A DNA stretch of 64,000 nucleotides from Alphaproteobacteria bacterium (GTDB lineage Bacteria; Pseudomonadota; Alphaproteobacteria; Caulobacterales; Caulobacteraceae), in NCBI GenBank assembly GCA_025359785.1, contig JANYET010000050.1, forward strand, positions 124,001 through 188,000. Reading direction: 5' to 3'. The translations under genes and the position numbers were made by a program. Below are positions 26,665 through 39,467 of the stretch, one piece after another (the stretch's first letter is position 1; every line of letters starts with the position of its first letter). A model generated the notes under the pieces. It searched no databases, was not told where the DNA came from, and saw only the letters and a program-made list of their open reading frames with translations.

Positions 26665-28116
26665 TCAGCGAGGCAGTTTCGAGGCGCCCATCAGGGCCTC
26701 GTCGACGGCGCGAGCACATTGCCGCCCCTCGCGGATCGCCCAGACCACCAGGGACTGGCCGCGCCGCATGTCGCCGCACGAGAAGATGTTGCGCACCGAG
26801 GTCTGGTAGTTGGCGACATCGGCCGCGACATTGCCGCGCGGATCGAGGTCGACCCCGGCGCTTTCCACCAGTCCCGGGACGCGGGGGCCGGTGAAGCCCA
26901 TGGCCAGCAACACCAGATCGGCCTTCAGCATGAAGGTCGAGCCTGCGACCTCCTGCATCTTCGTCCGGCCGTCGTCGCCCTTGACCCATTCCAGGCGGAC
27001 GCACTCGAGGCCGGTGATCTGGCCGTCCTTGCCGACGGCGCGCCGGGTGCCGACGGCGAAATCGCGCTCGCAGCCCTCCTCCTGGCTGGACGAGGTGCGC
27101 ATCTTCAGCGGCCAGTCGGGCCAGGTCATGGCCTTGTTCTCATGCGCCGGCGGCTGCGGCATGATCTCGAGCTGGGTGACCGAAGCCGCACCGTGGCGGT
27201 TGGAGGTGCCGATGCAGTCCGACCCGGTGTCGCCACCACCGATCACCACCACATGTTTGCCGGCCGCCGACAGCGTGCCCTGCGGCGCCGCGACGGCTTC
27301 GGGGTCGCCGGCGTTGCGCTTGTTCTGCTGGGTAAGGAATTCCATGGCGTAATGCACGCCGCTGAGCTCGCGGCCGGGAACCTCCAGGTCACGCCCCTGC
27401 TCGGCCCCGCCGGCCATCACCAGCACATCGTAGTCGTCCAGCAACCGCTGCACCGAGACCGTGACGCCCACCTCGAAGCCGGTGCGGAAGATCACGCCCT
27501 CGGCTTCCATCTGCCGGATCCGCCGATCGATCAGATGTTTTTCCATCTTGAAGTCGGGGATGCCGTAACGCAGCAGGCCGCCGACCCGGTCGGACTTCTC
27601 GAACACCGTGGGCGCGTGCCCGGCGCGGGCCAACTGCTGGGCGCAGGCCAGGCCCGCGGGCCCGGATCCCACCACCGCGACCCGCTTGCCGGTGCCGCGT
27701 GGCGACATCTGCGGCGTGATCCAGCCCTCGTCCCATCCACGGTCGACGATCTGGCACTCGATGGTCTTGATGGTCACCGGCGTGTCCGGGATGTTCAGGG
27801 TGCACGACGCCTCGCAGGGCGCGGGGCAGACGCGGCCGGTGAACTCCGGGAAGTTGTTGGTCGACTGCAGGTTCTCCAGCGCGGCCTTCCACTGGTCGCG
27901 GTAGACCAGATTGTTGAAGTCCGGGATCTGATTGTTGACCGGGCAGCCCTGGTGGCAGAACGGAATCCCGCAGTCCATGCAGCGCGCGGCCTGCTTCGCC
28001 ACCTCGGGCGCCGGCAAGGGCTGGACGAACTCCTTCCAGGTCTTCAGGCGCGCGTCTACCTTGTCGTAGGTGCGGTCGCGGCGTTCGATCTCAAGGAAGC
28101 CGGTGGGCTTGCCCAT
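26665..28116 (-). CDS. gltD: Glutamate synthase (NADPH) small subunit
   Basis: A 483-residue FAD/NADPH subunit. The N-terminus has the Fe-S cysteine clusters ([14 protein letters not shown] and CPAPCEASC), then FAD ([17 protein letters not shown]) and NADPH ([13 protein letters not shown]) Rossmann motifs. It passes electrons from NADPH to GltB. The ATG at 28116 ([12 protein letters not shown]) is used, since the family starts here. It is 26 nt downstream of gltB. Confidence 0.96.
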   Translation of the reverse strand: MGKPTGFLEIERRDRTYDKVDARLKTWKEFVQPLPAPEVAKQAARCMDCGIPFCHQGCPVNNQIPDFNNLVYRDQWKAALENLQSTNNFPEFTGRVCPAPCEASCTLNIPDTPVTIKTIECQIVDRGWDEGWITPQMSPRGTGKRVAVVGSGPAGLACAQQLARAGHAPTVFEKSDRVGGLLRYGIPDFKMEKHLIDRRIRQMEAEGVIFRTGFEVGVTVSVQRLLDDYDVLVMAGGAEQGRDLEVPGRELSGVHYAMEFLTQQNKRNAGDPEAVAAPQGTLSAAGKHVVVIGGGDTGSDCIGTSNRHGAASVTQLEIMPQPPAHENKAMTWPDWPLKMRTSSSQEEGCERDFAVGTRRAVGKDGQITGLECVRLEWVKGDDGRTKMQEVAGSTFMLKADLVLLAMGFTGPRVPGLVESAGVDLDPRGNVAADVANYQTSVRNIFSCGDMRRGQSLVVWAIREGRQCARAVDEALMGASKLPR

Positions 28117-28142
28117 CGGGTGATCTCCGGAACTGACTTGGA

Positions 28143-32786
<4,644 letters not shown>

Positions 32787-32967
32787 CTCGTCCTCGTAAA
32801 CCGGGTCCCTAGAGCAGGGGCCAAATACGCACGCTGAAACGCGGCCGGACCTCACATTCTTGAGAGGTCGGTCGTGTTCCGGGGCATTTACCCGGCAAGA
32901 TCGCCCCTTGTCGATGGTCAGAAAGCTATGGTCGTGGAAGAATTTTCTAATGCCCCCGGACGGGCGC

Positions 32968-34581
32968 CTAGGGCGCCGTCACCATCGCCTTACCCGCACA
33001 GCCGATCCAGCCACCGCCGGCGCGGCGGTAGACCATCGGCGCATAGGCGCCGGGCGCGATCGTCTTGATGAAGAAGGTCCCGACGAAGCCGCTCTCCGCA
33101 CCGGTCGGGTTCTTGAAATAAGCCGCCACGTCCGGGCGCTTCTTGTCCATCTTCATCGCGCCGGCCACGGACCCGGCCGCGCCCTTCAGCACGATCAGGC
33201 CGTCCGGCGAGGTCACCTGGGTCCCAAGCTCCGACAGCCAGCCTGACACCAAGAGGGTCGCTTCCCCGTTCAGGCCCGGCGTCAAGGTCGCGACCTCCAC
33301 GTTGCAATTCCCGGACGGCGCGGCGGCGGCCAGGATGGCGACAGTCTTGGCGTCCGGCGTCGCCAAGGAGGGCAGAGCCGGCGCGGCGGATGGGTGACCG
33401 GCCGGCGTGGCCCGCGCCAGGACCCGATCGATGCGCGCGGTGGCGACCGCCGATGGCGGCGGCCCCTCGCCTAGCCCCAGGCGCAGCCCCGCTTCGATCA
33501 CCTCGAGGATGACGATGTCGGGCTTGTAGCGTTCGATCAGATCCGGCCGCCAGAAGCCGTCCTGGTTATGGCTGAGGATGATCCGGCTGAAGTGCTGATA
33601 GAGGAACGGCATCAGCTCGTTGGAGAACGAGTCCCGCGTCATCATCAGGACGGGCTTGCCGACCTGCCCGGTCTCGACGACCTGCGGCCCGGTCCAATCG
33701 GTCTTGGGACTGAGGTAGGCGGTGGCGATGGCCACGCCGCCCGTGCGGTCTTCGATGTGCGGGAAGTCCAGGTGGACGAAGCTCGACACGCCCAGCATCA
33801 ACGCCAGGTCGCGGGGACCGCGCTCAGGCCGGAAGTCGGTCTGGCGGAAGGCCGACAGGGGTTTCGGACCCTCCGCAGTCAAACCCATGTCGTGCAGCTG
33901 GGTCATCAGCGCGGCGTAGCCGGCATAGGCGCCATAGCCGGTCCAGTGGGTGTCATGGCGGCTGAAGGTCTTCTGGCCGGCGTTCGTGGCCGCGGCGAGC
34001 TGTGGATAGAGATAGAGCACCTCGCCCGCGCCGCTGGCCTCGGCGAGCTTCGGGAGCATGAGCGTCGGTCGTTCCGGGCTCGGCCCGGAGTACCAGGCCG
34101 GACCATGCTGCGGGTAGATGACCTCCTTGGCGGGAGGCGTCACGACGAGGTAGCGCGCGCCGTGGGCCCGCACGAACGCGTCGCGACCGGCGAGCGTGAT
34201 CAGCCACTGCCGTATCTCGGGGCCGACCATGGCGGGCTCTGCCCGCGCCGAGCCCAAATGGGTGTCGTCGTCGAAGAACAGCCAGCCGTCGCGCCCAACG
34301 ATCACGCGCTTGGAGCCGCTGACGCCGACCAGCATCCGCAGCCGGTTCAGAGCGCCGATCAGATGCGGGCGAGCCGGGAAATGGTCAGCCACATAGGCGT
34401 CGGTCGCCTTGCGGAAGGCGCCTATGTCCAGCAGGCGCGTCGGCCAAACAGGTCTGGCGGCCAGCACGCGGTTTTCCTGGATGTCGGGCGCCTTGACCGC
34501 CAATGGCGCCAGCCACGCGGCCGCCATCAGGACCGCGATGGTCCCGATCAGCAGGCGCCAGTGGAGACGTGAGGCCAGCAC
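32968..34581 (-). CDS. AlgX/AlgJ-like SGNH O-acetyltransferase
   Basis: A 537-residue protein with one N-terminal membrane anchor (about 8-30) and a periplasmic SGNH-type domain. Catalytic motifs are DTHW (Asp210, His212) and TRDSFSN (Ser318). The last 150 residues form an extra C-terminal domain. AlgX and AlgJ transfer acetyl groups to exported polysaccharide. It lies 3 nt after the MBOAT gene. The polysaccharide is unknown; no polymerase or glycosyltransferase is near. Confidence 0.85.
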   Translation of the reverse strand: MLASRLHWRLLIGTIAVLMAAAWLAPLAVKAPDIQENRVLAARPVWPTRLLDIGAFRKATDAYVADHFPARPHLIGALNRLRMLVGVSGSKRVIVGRDGWLFFDDDTHLGSARAEPAMVGPEIRQWLITLAGRDAFVRAHGARYLVVTPPAKEVIYPQHGPAWYSGPSPERPTLMLPKLAEASGAGEVLYLYPQLAAATNAGQKTFSRHDTHWTGYGAYAGYAALMTQLHDMGLTAEGPKPLSAFRQTDFRPERGPRDLALMLGVSSFVHLDFPHIEDRTGGVAIATAYLSPKTDWTGPQVVETGQVGKPVLMMTRDSFSNELMPFLYQHFSRIILSHNQDGFWRPDLIERYKPDIVILEVIEAGLRLGLGEGPPPSAVATARIDRVLARATPAGHPSAAPALPSLATPDAKTVAILAAAAPSGNCNVEVATLTPGLNGEATLLVSGWLSELGTQVTSPDGLIVLKGAAGSVAGAMKMDKKRPDVAAYFKNPTGAESGFVGTFFIKTIAPGAYAPMVYRRAGGGWIGCAGKAMVTAP

Positions 34582-34584
34582 CGG

Positions 34585-36027
34585 TCAGAACCTGAAATAG
34601 AGGAAGGGGTTGAGGGTTGAACCCACCAGGATCGCGATCGAGATCACGAAGCCTACGGCCAGCACCGGGATCGGCAGGGCGTGGACGCTGCGGGTCTGCA
34701 GGCGGCCGGGCAGATCGGGCCTCGGCGGCTCGGCGCGCGGCGCGCGCAGGCGCTCCATCAGCGCCGGCAGCAGGGGCATGGCCAGGACCGAGCCTACGGC
34801 CAGGGCGCTGAAGGTCTGGGCGTTCAGGAGGATCGCCAGACCGGCGTCGGTCGACAGGGGCCCGAGCGGATGAGCCATGATTGCAAGGAAACCCAGGGCC
34901 TGGGGCAGGCTGTCGGCGCGGAAAAACACCCAGCCCACCATGACCACGACGATGGCATAGGCGTGCCGCACCGGCCGGGGCGCGCGGTCCAGCAGGCCGC
35001 CCAGGCCGAAGCGTTCCAGCATCAGGAAGGCGCCGTGATAGAGGCCCCAGACGATGAACCGCCAGGCCGCCCCGTGCCAAAGGCCGGTCAGGAAGAACAC
35101 GATCAGCAGGTTGCGCACGGTCTGCGCCAGGCCATGCCGGTTGCCGCCCAGGGGGATGTAGACGTAGTCGCGGAACCAGGACGACAGGCTCATGTGCCAG
35201 CGCCGCCAAAAGTCGGTGATCGACTGAGCGACGTAAGGGTAGTCGAAGTTCTTCGGGAAGGTGAAGCCGAGCAGGAAGGCCAGGCCAATCGCCATGTTCG
35301 AATAGCCGCAGAAGTCGAAGTAGATCTGCAAGGTGTAGGCCCAGATCCCCAGCCAGGCCGCGCCTGAGGCCAGGTGGGCGAGATCGGCGGCGAAGGCGTG
35401 GTCGGCGAGCGGGGCCACGGTGTTGGCGATCAGCACCTTCTGGCACAGCCCGACGATGAAATACTGGAAGCCGAGGCCCAGGTGGGCGGTCGTCCGGCGG
35501 TCCGCGTGCATCTCGTCACGGATGTCGGCGTAGCGGACGATAGGCCCTGCGATCAGGTGCGGGAACATCAGGATGTAGGCCGCGAACCGGGTGAGATCGC
35601 GCTCCACCTTCACCGCGCCGCGGTGCACGTCGATGACATAGCTGACCAGCTGGAAGGTGAAGAAGGAGATGCCGAGCGGCAGGGTCTGATGCACCTCGGG
35701 CGCAAGCTGACGATGGGCCAGCTGGTTCACGGTATGGGCCAGGAACTCGGAATATTTGAAGAAACCCAGCACCGCGAAGTCGGCGATCACCAGGGCCGTC
35801 AGGATCGCCAGACGCCGGGGCCGGCCGGGCGTGGCGTCCACCCAGCGTGAGCCCGCGTAGTTGAGCCCGATCAGGCCCAGCAGCAGGAAGACGTAAGCCC
35901 CCTCGCCCCAGACATAGAACACCGCGCTGCCGGTCAGCAGCGCCCCGGCCCGCCAGCCCGAGACGTAGTAGCCGAGCAGGAAGACCGGCAGAAAATAGAA
36001 GATGAAGATGACCGAGCTGAAGACCAC
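34585..36027 (-). CDS. MBOAT-family acetyl carrier (AlgI type)
   Basis: A 480-residue multi-helix membrane protein. AlgI signatures are FHYFKY-like LGFFKYSEF, TLPLGISFFTFQ, WRRWHMSLSSWFRDYVYIPLGG and the catalytic His in TGLWHGAAW. It moves acetyl groups from the cytoplasm across the inner membrane for the AlgX-like partner encoded downstream. It is the middle gene of a three-gene unit. Confidence 0.93.
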   Translation of the reverse strand: MVFSSVIFIFYFLPVFLLGYYVSGWRAGALLTGSAVFYVWGEGAYVFLLLGLIGLNYAGSRWVDATPGRPRRLAILTALVIADFAVLGFFKYSEFLAHTVNQLAHRQLAPEVHQTLPLGISFFTFQLVSYVIDVHRGAVKVERDLTRFAAYILMFPHLIAGPIVRYADIRDEMHADRRTTAHLGLGFQYFIVGLCQKVLIANTVAPLADHAFAADLAHLASGAAWLGIWAYTLQIYFDFCGYSNMAIGLAFLLGFTFPKNFDYPYVAQSITDFWRRWHMSLSSWFRDYVYIPLGGNRHGLAQTVRNLLIVFFLTGLWHGAAWRFIVWGLYHGAFLMLERFGLGGLLDRAPRPVRHAYAIVVVMVGWVFFRADSLPQALGFLAIMAHPLGPLSTDAGLAILLNAQTFSALAVGSVLAMPLLPALMERLRAPRAEPPRPDLPGRLQTRSVHALPIPVLAVGFVISIAILVGSTLNPFLYFRF

Positions 36028-36053
36028 GCCCTAATCCTTGGCGGCGGCTTCGA

Positions 36054-36746
36054 TCACGGCTTGGCGGACGGCGCCGGGGCGGCCGCCAGCGTGCTGTCCC
36101 GCCCGAGCGCGGCCGGATCGGGACTTTCGACGATGGCGATCTGGCGGATCACGAAGGCGCCGCCGGGCTTGTCCTCGATATCGAAGCGGAGCTGATCGAT
36201 CACCGAGTTCGTCCAGTCCGGCGCGCCGATCGCCTGGCGGCTCATGTCGTAGACCAGGGTGGTGGTCTCGCCGACCTTGGGATCGGCGCCCGACAGCGGC
36301 TTGCCCAGGAAGTTGATCGTCTCGCTATGGCCGGGCGTCGAATAGTAGAGCGCCCCGTCCCAGGCCGAACCCGCGACCGTGCGGGTAAGGCGCACCAGCA
36401 CCAGCGGATACAGCGCGCCCGGCACGTTCAGGCCCTTGGGCGAGCGGATCGTCGGGTCGGCAATGGTGACGCTGATCCCCTGGCCGGGCGCCGGCGAGAT
36501 GTGGCTGCCGAGCGCGGTGAAGCCGTCCGTCGAGCCGTCGAAGGTCCAGAGCTTGGCGGTCTTCAGCGCCTTGCCGTTCAGCTCGAAGCCGCCGGTCGCA
36601 GCGTTCCACTGGACAGGGCTCGCGCGCTCGTTGGTGACGGCCACAGGCGCGGCGGGCGGCGCCTTGGCCTCTTCGACCGGCCGACGGCACGAGGCGAGCG
36701 AGACGGCGGCCGTCGCGGCCAGTGCAATCCAGAACAGGCGCTTCAC
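36054..36746 (-). CDS. Lipoprotein of the O-acetylation cluster
   Basis: A 230-residue exported lipoprotein: signal peptide MKRLFWIALAATAAVSLASC with the lipobox LASC (Cys20). The rest looks all-beta and repetitive in hydrophobic pattern (AKLWTFDGSTDGFTALGS, VVYDMSRQ-like segments), which recalls carbohydrate-binding jelly-roll domains, though I cannot name a family. It is 26 nt upstream of the MBOAT gene, and a role in binding the acetylated polymer is a guess. Confidence 0.75.
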   Translation of the reverse strand: MKRLFWIALAATAAVSLASCRRPVEEAKAPPAAPVAVTNERASPVQWNAATGGFELNGKALKTAKLWTFDGSTDGFTALGSHISPAPGQGISVTIADPTIRSPKGLNVPGALYPLVLVRLTRTVAGSAWDGALYYSTPGHSETINFLGKPLSGADPKVGETTTLVYDMSRQAIGAPDWTNSVIDQLRFDIEDKPGGAFVIRQIAIVESPDPAALGRDSTLAAAPAPSAKP

Positions 36747-36919
36747 CGGCGGTCTCCCCTTGCCGCGGCGCGACGGCCGCCGGAATCGATTGCAGGTTTA
36801 GCATGACCGCACGGCGCGGCCACGCGGCGCGGCGTGAAATCCCAGGGGCGAGGTCCGTTGACAGGACCGGGCGGACGCCCATCCTCACCGCCAACAAGAA
36901 CGAGGGGGAACGTCGCGAC

Positions 36920-38191
36920 ATGTCGGGCGAAAGCAAGACCGCGGGCGACCGCCACATCTCCATCGACGCCGTCCGTGGGTTCGCGGTGCTGGGCATCCTG
37001 TTGATGAACATCGTCGGCATGGGTCTGCCGGCCTTCGCCTACCTCGATCCGACCTACGCGGGCGGCTCGACCGGCGCCGACCTGTGGACCTGGGCGGTCA
37101 ATAATGTGCTGACCGACGGCAAGATGCGGGCGTTGTTCACCATGCTGTTCGGCGCCAGCGCGGTGCTGATCGCGGAGCGCGCCGAGGGCGGCAGGCCCGG
37201 GCCCGCGGCCACCCACTATCGCCGGATGTTCTGGCTGTTGGTGATCGGCATGGGCCACGCCTATTTCCTGTGGTGGGGAGACATCCTGGTCACCTACGCC
37301 CTGGCCGGACTGGTGATCTTCCCGTTCCGCAAGCTCAAGGCGCGCACCCAGCTGGCCATCGGCGTGGTGATTCTGGCGGCCCTGCTGGGAGTGAACCTGT
37401 TCGTCGCCGGCCAGTTGGAGGCGATGTCGGCGGCCGCCATGGCGCCGGGCGCAAGCGCCGAGGCGGTGAAGGCCTGGCAGGCGGCTTCGCAACTGGTGGC
37501 GCCGTCCAAGGCCATGGGACTGCAGGAGATCGCCGGCTACCGGGGCGGCTTCATGGACGCGCTGCGGGTGCGTGCGCTGGCCGCGCGGCTGATCCAGACC
37601 TACCTGATGCCGACGGGAGAAATACCCGAGGCGATCGGCCAGATGTTCCTCGGCATGGCCCTGTTCCGCGCCGGCTTCTTCACGCTCGGGTGGTCGAGCC
37701 GGGCCTATCGGACGACCCTGGCGGTGGGCTACCTGCTGGCCGCGCCGGCCACGGCGTGGCTCGCCTGGAAAATCCAGCAGTCGAACTTCGATCCCCTGGT
37801 GCTGAACCGTCTGGAAGCCTGGCAGCAGGTGTCGCGGCCGCTGATCGCGCTGGCCCACGCCAGCGTGCTGCTGCTGATCGTCAGGGCTGGCGGCGCGCAG
37901 GGGGTGGTGAACCGGCTGGCCGCGGCGGGCCGCATGGCCTTCAGCAACTATCTGATGACCTCGATCATCACCACGGTGGTGTTCTGCGGCTTCGGCTTCG
38001 GTCTCTACGGGCGGCTGTCGCGGTTCGGGGAGCTGGCGGTGGTGGCCGGCGTCTGGGTGTTCATCCTGATCTGGAGCCAGCCCTGGCTCGCGCGGTTCCA
38101 CTATGGGCCGTTCGAATGGGCCTGGCGCTCCCTGGTCCGCTGGCGCCTGCAGCCGTTCATCCGCGCAAGGCCGGCTGCCGCGGTCGGGTAA
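36920..38191 (+). CDS. DUF418 family membrane protein
   Basis: A 423-residue polytopic protein. It begins with the typical ISIDAVRGFAVLGILLMNI and has a C-terminal DUF418 segment (GRMAFSNYLMTSIITTVVF, GPFEWAWRSLVRW). DUF418/YeiB proteins are thought to act in transport or acyl transfer, without proof. The ATG at 36920 is preceded by GAGGGGGAA. It is divergent from the lipoprotein gene. Confidence 0.88.
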   Translation: MSGESKTAGDRHISIDAVRGFAVLGILLMNIVGMGLPAFAYLDPTYAGGSTGADLWTWAVNNVLTDGKMRALFTMLFGASAVLIAERAEGGRPGPAATHYRRMFWLLVIGMGHAYFLWWGDILVTYALAGLVIFPFRKLKARTQLAIGVVILAALLGVNLFVAGQLEAMSAAAMAPGASAEAVKAWQAASQLVAPSKAMGLQEIAGYRGGFMDALRVRALAARLIQTYLMPTGEIPEAIGQMFLGMALFRAGFFTLGWSSRAYRTTLAVGYLLAAPATAWLAWKIQQSNFDPLVLNRLEAWQQVSRPLIALAHASVLLLIVRAGGAQGVVNRLAAAGRMAFSNYLMTSIITTVVFCGFGFGLYGRLSRFGELAVVAGVWVFILIWSQPWLARFHYGPFEWAWRSLVRWRLQPFIRARPAAAVG

Positions 38192-38196
38192 GCCGT

Positions 38197-38685
38197 TTAG
38201 CTGTGGAGCCCCGCCAGGGTGCCCGCGAGCAGCCCGAACTCACGCATCGCCGGCGCGAAGTTGACGTTGTCGTGGTTGTCCCGCGTGAGCTTGATCAGGG
38301 CGAACCGCTGCAGGCGTGTCAGCCCGGCCCATTGACCAGGACTTGGCGGGGCGAGGCCCAGCGACCGGGCATAGTCGGCCACGATCGGCGGCGGACCGTC
38401 CGTTCGGTCCCAACCGCCGCAGGGCGGGTCGGCCAGGGGCTTGGCGATCTCGCCGCTGCGCAGGAAGACCAGCGCCACCAGCGCGCGCCGATAGGCGGCG
38501 ATCTCGGCCGGCGCGCCGCACGCGCGGATCAGCAGGTCGTGACGATCCTGGCGGCTGAACCGGCTCCATTGACGCAGGGTCAGTTTGATTCCGCAAAGGT
38601 CGAGCTTCAGGCGCACGGCCATGGGCACGCAGCGCAGGCTGGCCACGAAGTCGCTCTCGAAGGCGAACATCTGGATGTCGTTCAT
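38197..38685 (-). CDS. Nitrate reductase-associated protein
   Basis: A 162-residue soluble protein of the nitrate reductase-associated family (Pfam Nitr_red_assoc). It begins MNDIQMFAFESDFVASLRCVPMAVRLKLDLCGIKL, as the family does. Related cyanobacterial proteins (NarM) are needed for nitrate reductase activity, so maturation of NasA is the likely role. It is the last gene of the nitrate operon, with its ATG overlapping the cobA stop (ATGA). Confidence 0.85.
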   Translation of the reverse strand: MNDIQMFAFESDFVASLRCVPMAVRLKLDLCGIKLTLRQWSRFSRQDRHDLLIRACGAPAEIAAYRRALVALVFLRSGEIAKPLADPPCGGWDRTDGPPPIVADYARSLGLAPPSPGQWAGLTRLQRFALIKLTRDNHDNVNFAPAMREFGLLAGTLAGLHS

Positions 38686-39467
38686 CGCCGGGCCTTCCTG
38701 AGCTGTTGCAAGACTGGCTCGGCCGATCCGAGGTCGGCGCGGGCCGCGACGTCGCCGATCAGCAGGACGACCGGCCCGGAGGGCTGCGCCGCCAGCAGAT
38801 CGCCGGCGAGGTGTTCCAGGGTCGTGGCGATGGCGCGGGCCTCCGGGCTTCCGGCGTTTTCCACCGCCACCGCCGGGGTCGAGGCCGCACGGCCATGGCC
38901 GATCAGCTGCTGGGCCACCGCGCCAGCCTGATCGCGGCCCATGTAGAGGGCCAACGTGGTCTGCCGGTCGGCGGCGGCCAGCCAGCCCTCCTCCAGCATC
39001 GCGCCGCTGGCCACGGTCGCGGTCGAAATCAGCAGGCGCCGCGCCTCGCCGCGGTGGGTCAGGGGAAAGCCGAACTGCGCCGCCGCGGCGCAGGCCGCCG
39101 TGACGCCGGGAACCACGTCGACCTCGACGCCGTAGCTCTGCAGGAACGCGCGCTCCTCGCCGACCCGCCCGAAGATCGACGGATCGCCGCCCTTCAGCCG
39201 AACGACCGTGAGCCCGCGTCGCGCCAGACGCAGCATCAGGCGGTTGATGGTCGACTGGGCCATGCTGGTCCGGCCGGCCCGCTTACCGGTCTGGATTTTC
39301 AGGCAATGGGCCGGGGCCAGCGCCAGGACCTCGTCGGAGATCAGGGCGTCGTAGAGCAGGGCCTGGGCGCCCTCGATGGCGCGCAGCGCGCGGACCGTCA
39401 GAAGGTCCGCCGCGCCGGGCCCGGCCCCCACCAGGCGAACGCGGCCCAGCTTCGGTTCAGGCGGCAT
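38682..39467 (-). CDS. cobA: Uroporphyrinogen-III C-methyltransferase (second copy)
   Basis: 261 residues with the same motifs as the first copy (VRLVGAGPGAADLLT, VVRLKGGDPSIFGRVGEE, VPGVTAACAAAAQFGFPLTHR) but clearly diverged, and no tail. It supplies precorrin-2 for the siroheme of NirB. It overlaps nasA by 11 nt and the downstream gene by 4 nt. The later dehydrogenase/chelatase steps (Met8/CysG-N type) are not encoded in the window. Confidence 0.94.
   Translation of the reverse strand: MPPEPKLGRVRLVGAGPGAADLLTVRALRAIEGAQALLYDALISDEVLALAPAHCLKIQTGKRAGRTSMAQSTINRLMLRLARRGLTVVRLKGGDPSIFGRVGEERAFLQSYGVEVDVVPGVTAACAAAAQFGFPLTHRGEARRLLISTATVASGAMLEEGWLAAADRQTTLALYMGRDQAGAVAQQLIGHGRAASTPAVAVENAGSPEARAIATTLEHLAGDLLAAQPSGPVVLLIGDVAARADLGSAEPVLQQLRKARR

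Noticed and set aside
32962..32977. GGGCGCC-TA-GGGCGCC hairpin at the end of the AlgX-like gene
   Set aside because: A perfect stem, but the loop is two bases and no T-run follows on the minus strand, so it does not look like an intrinsic terminator.
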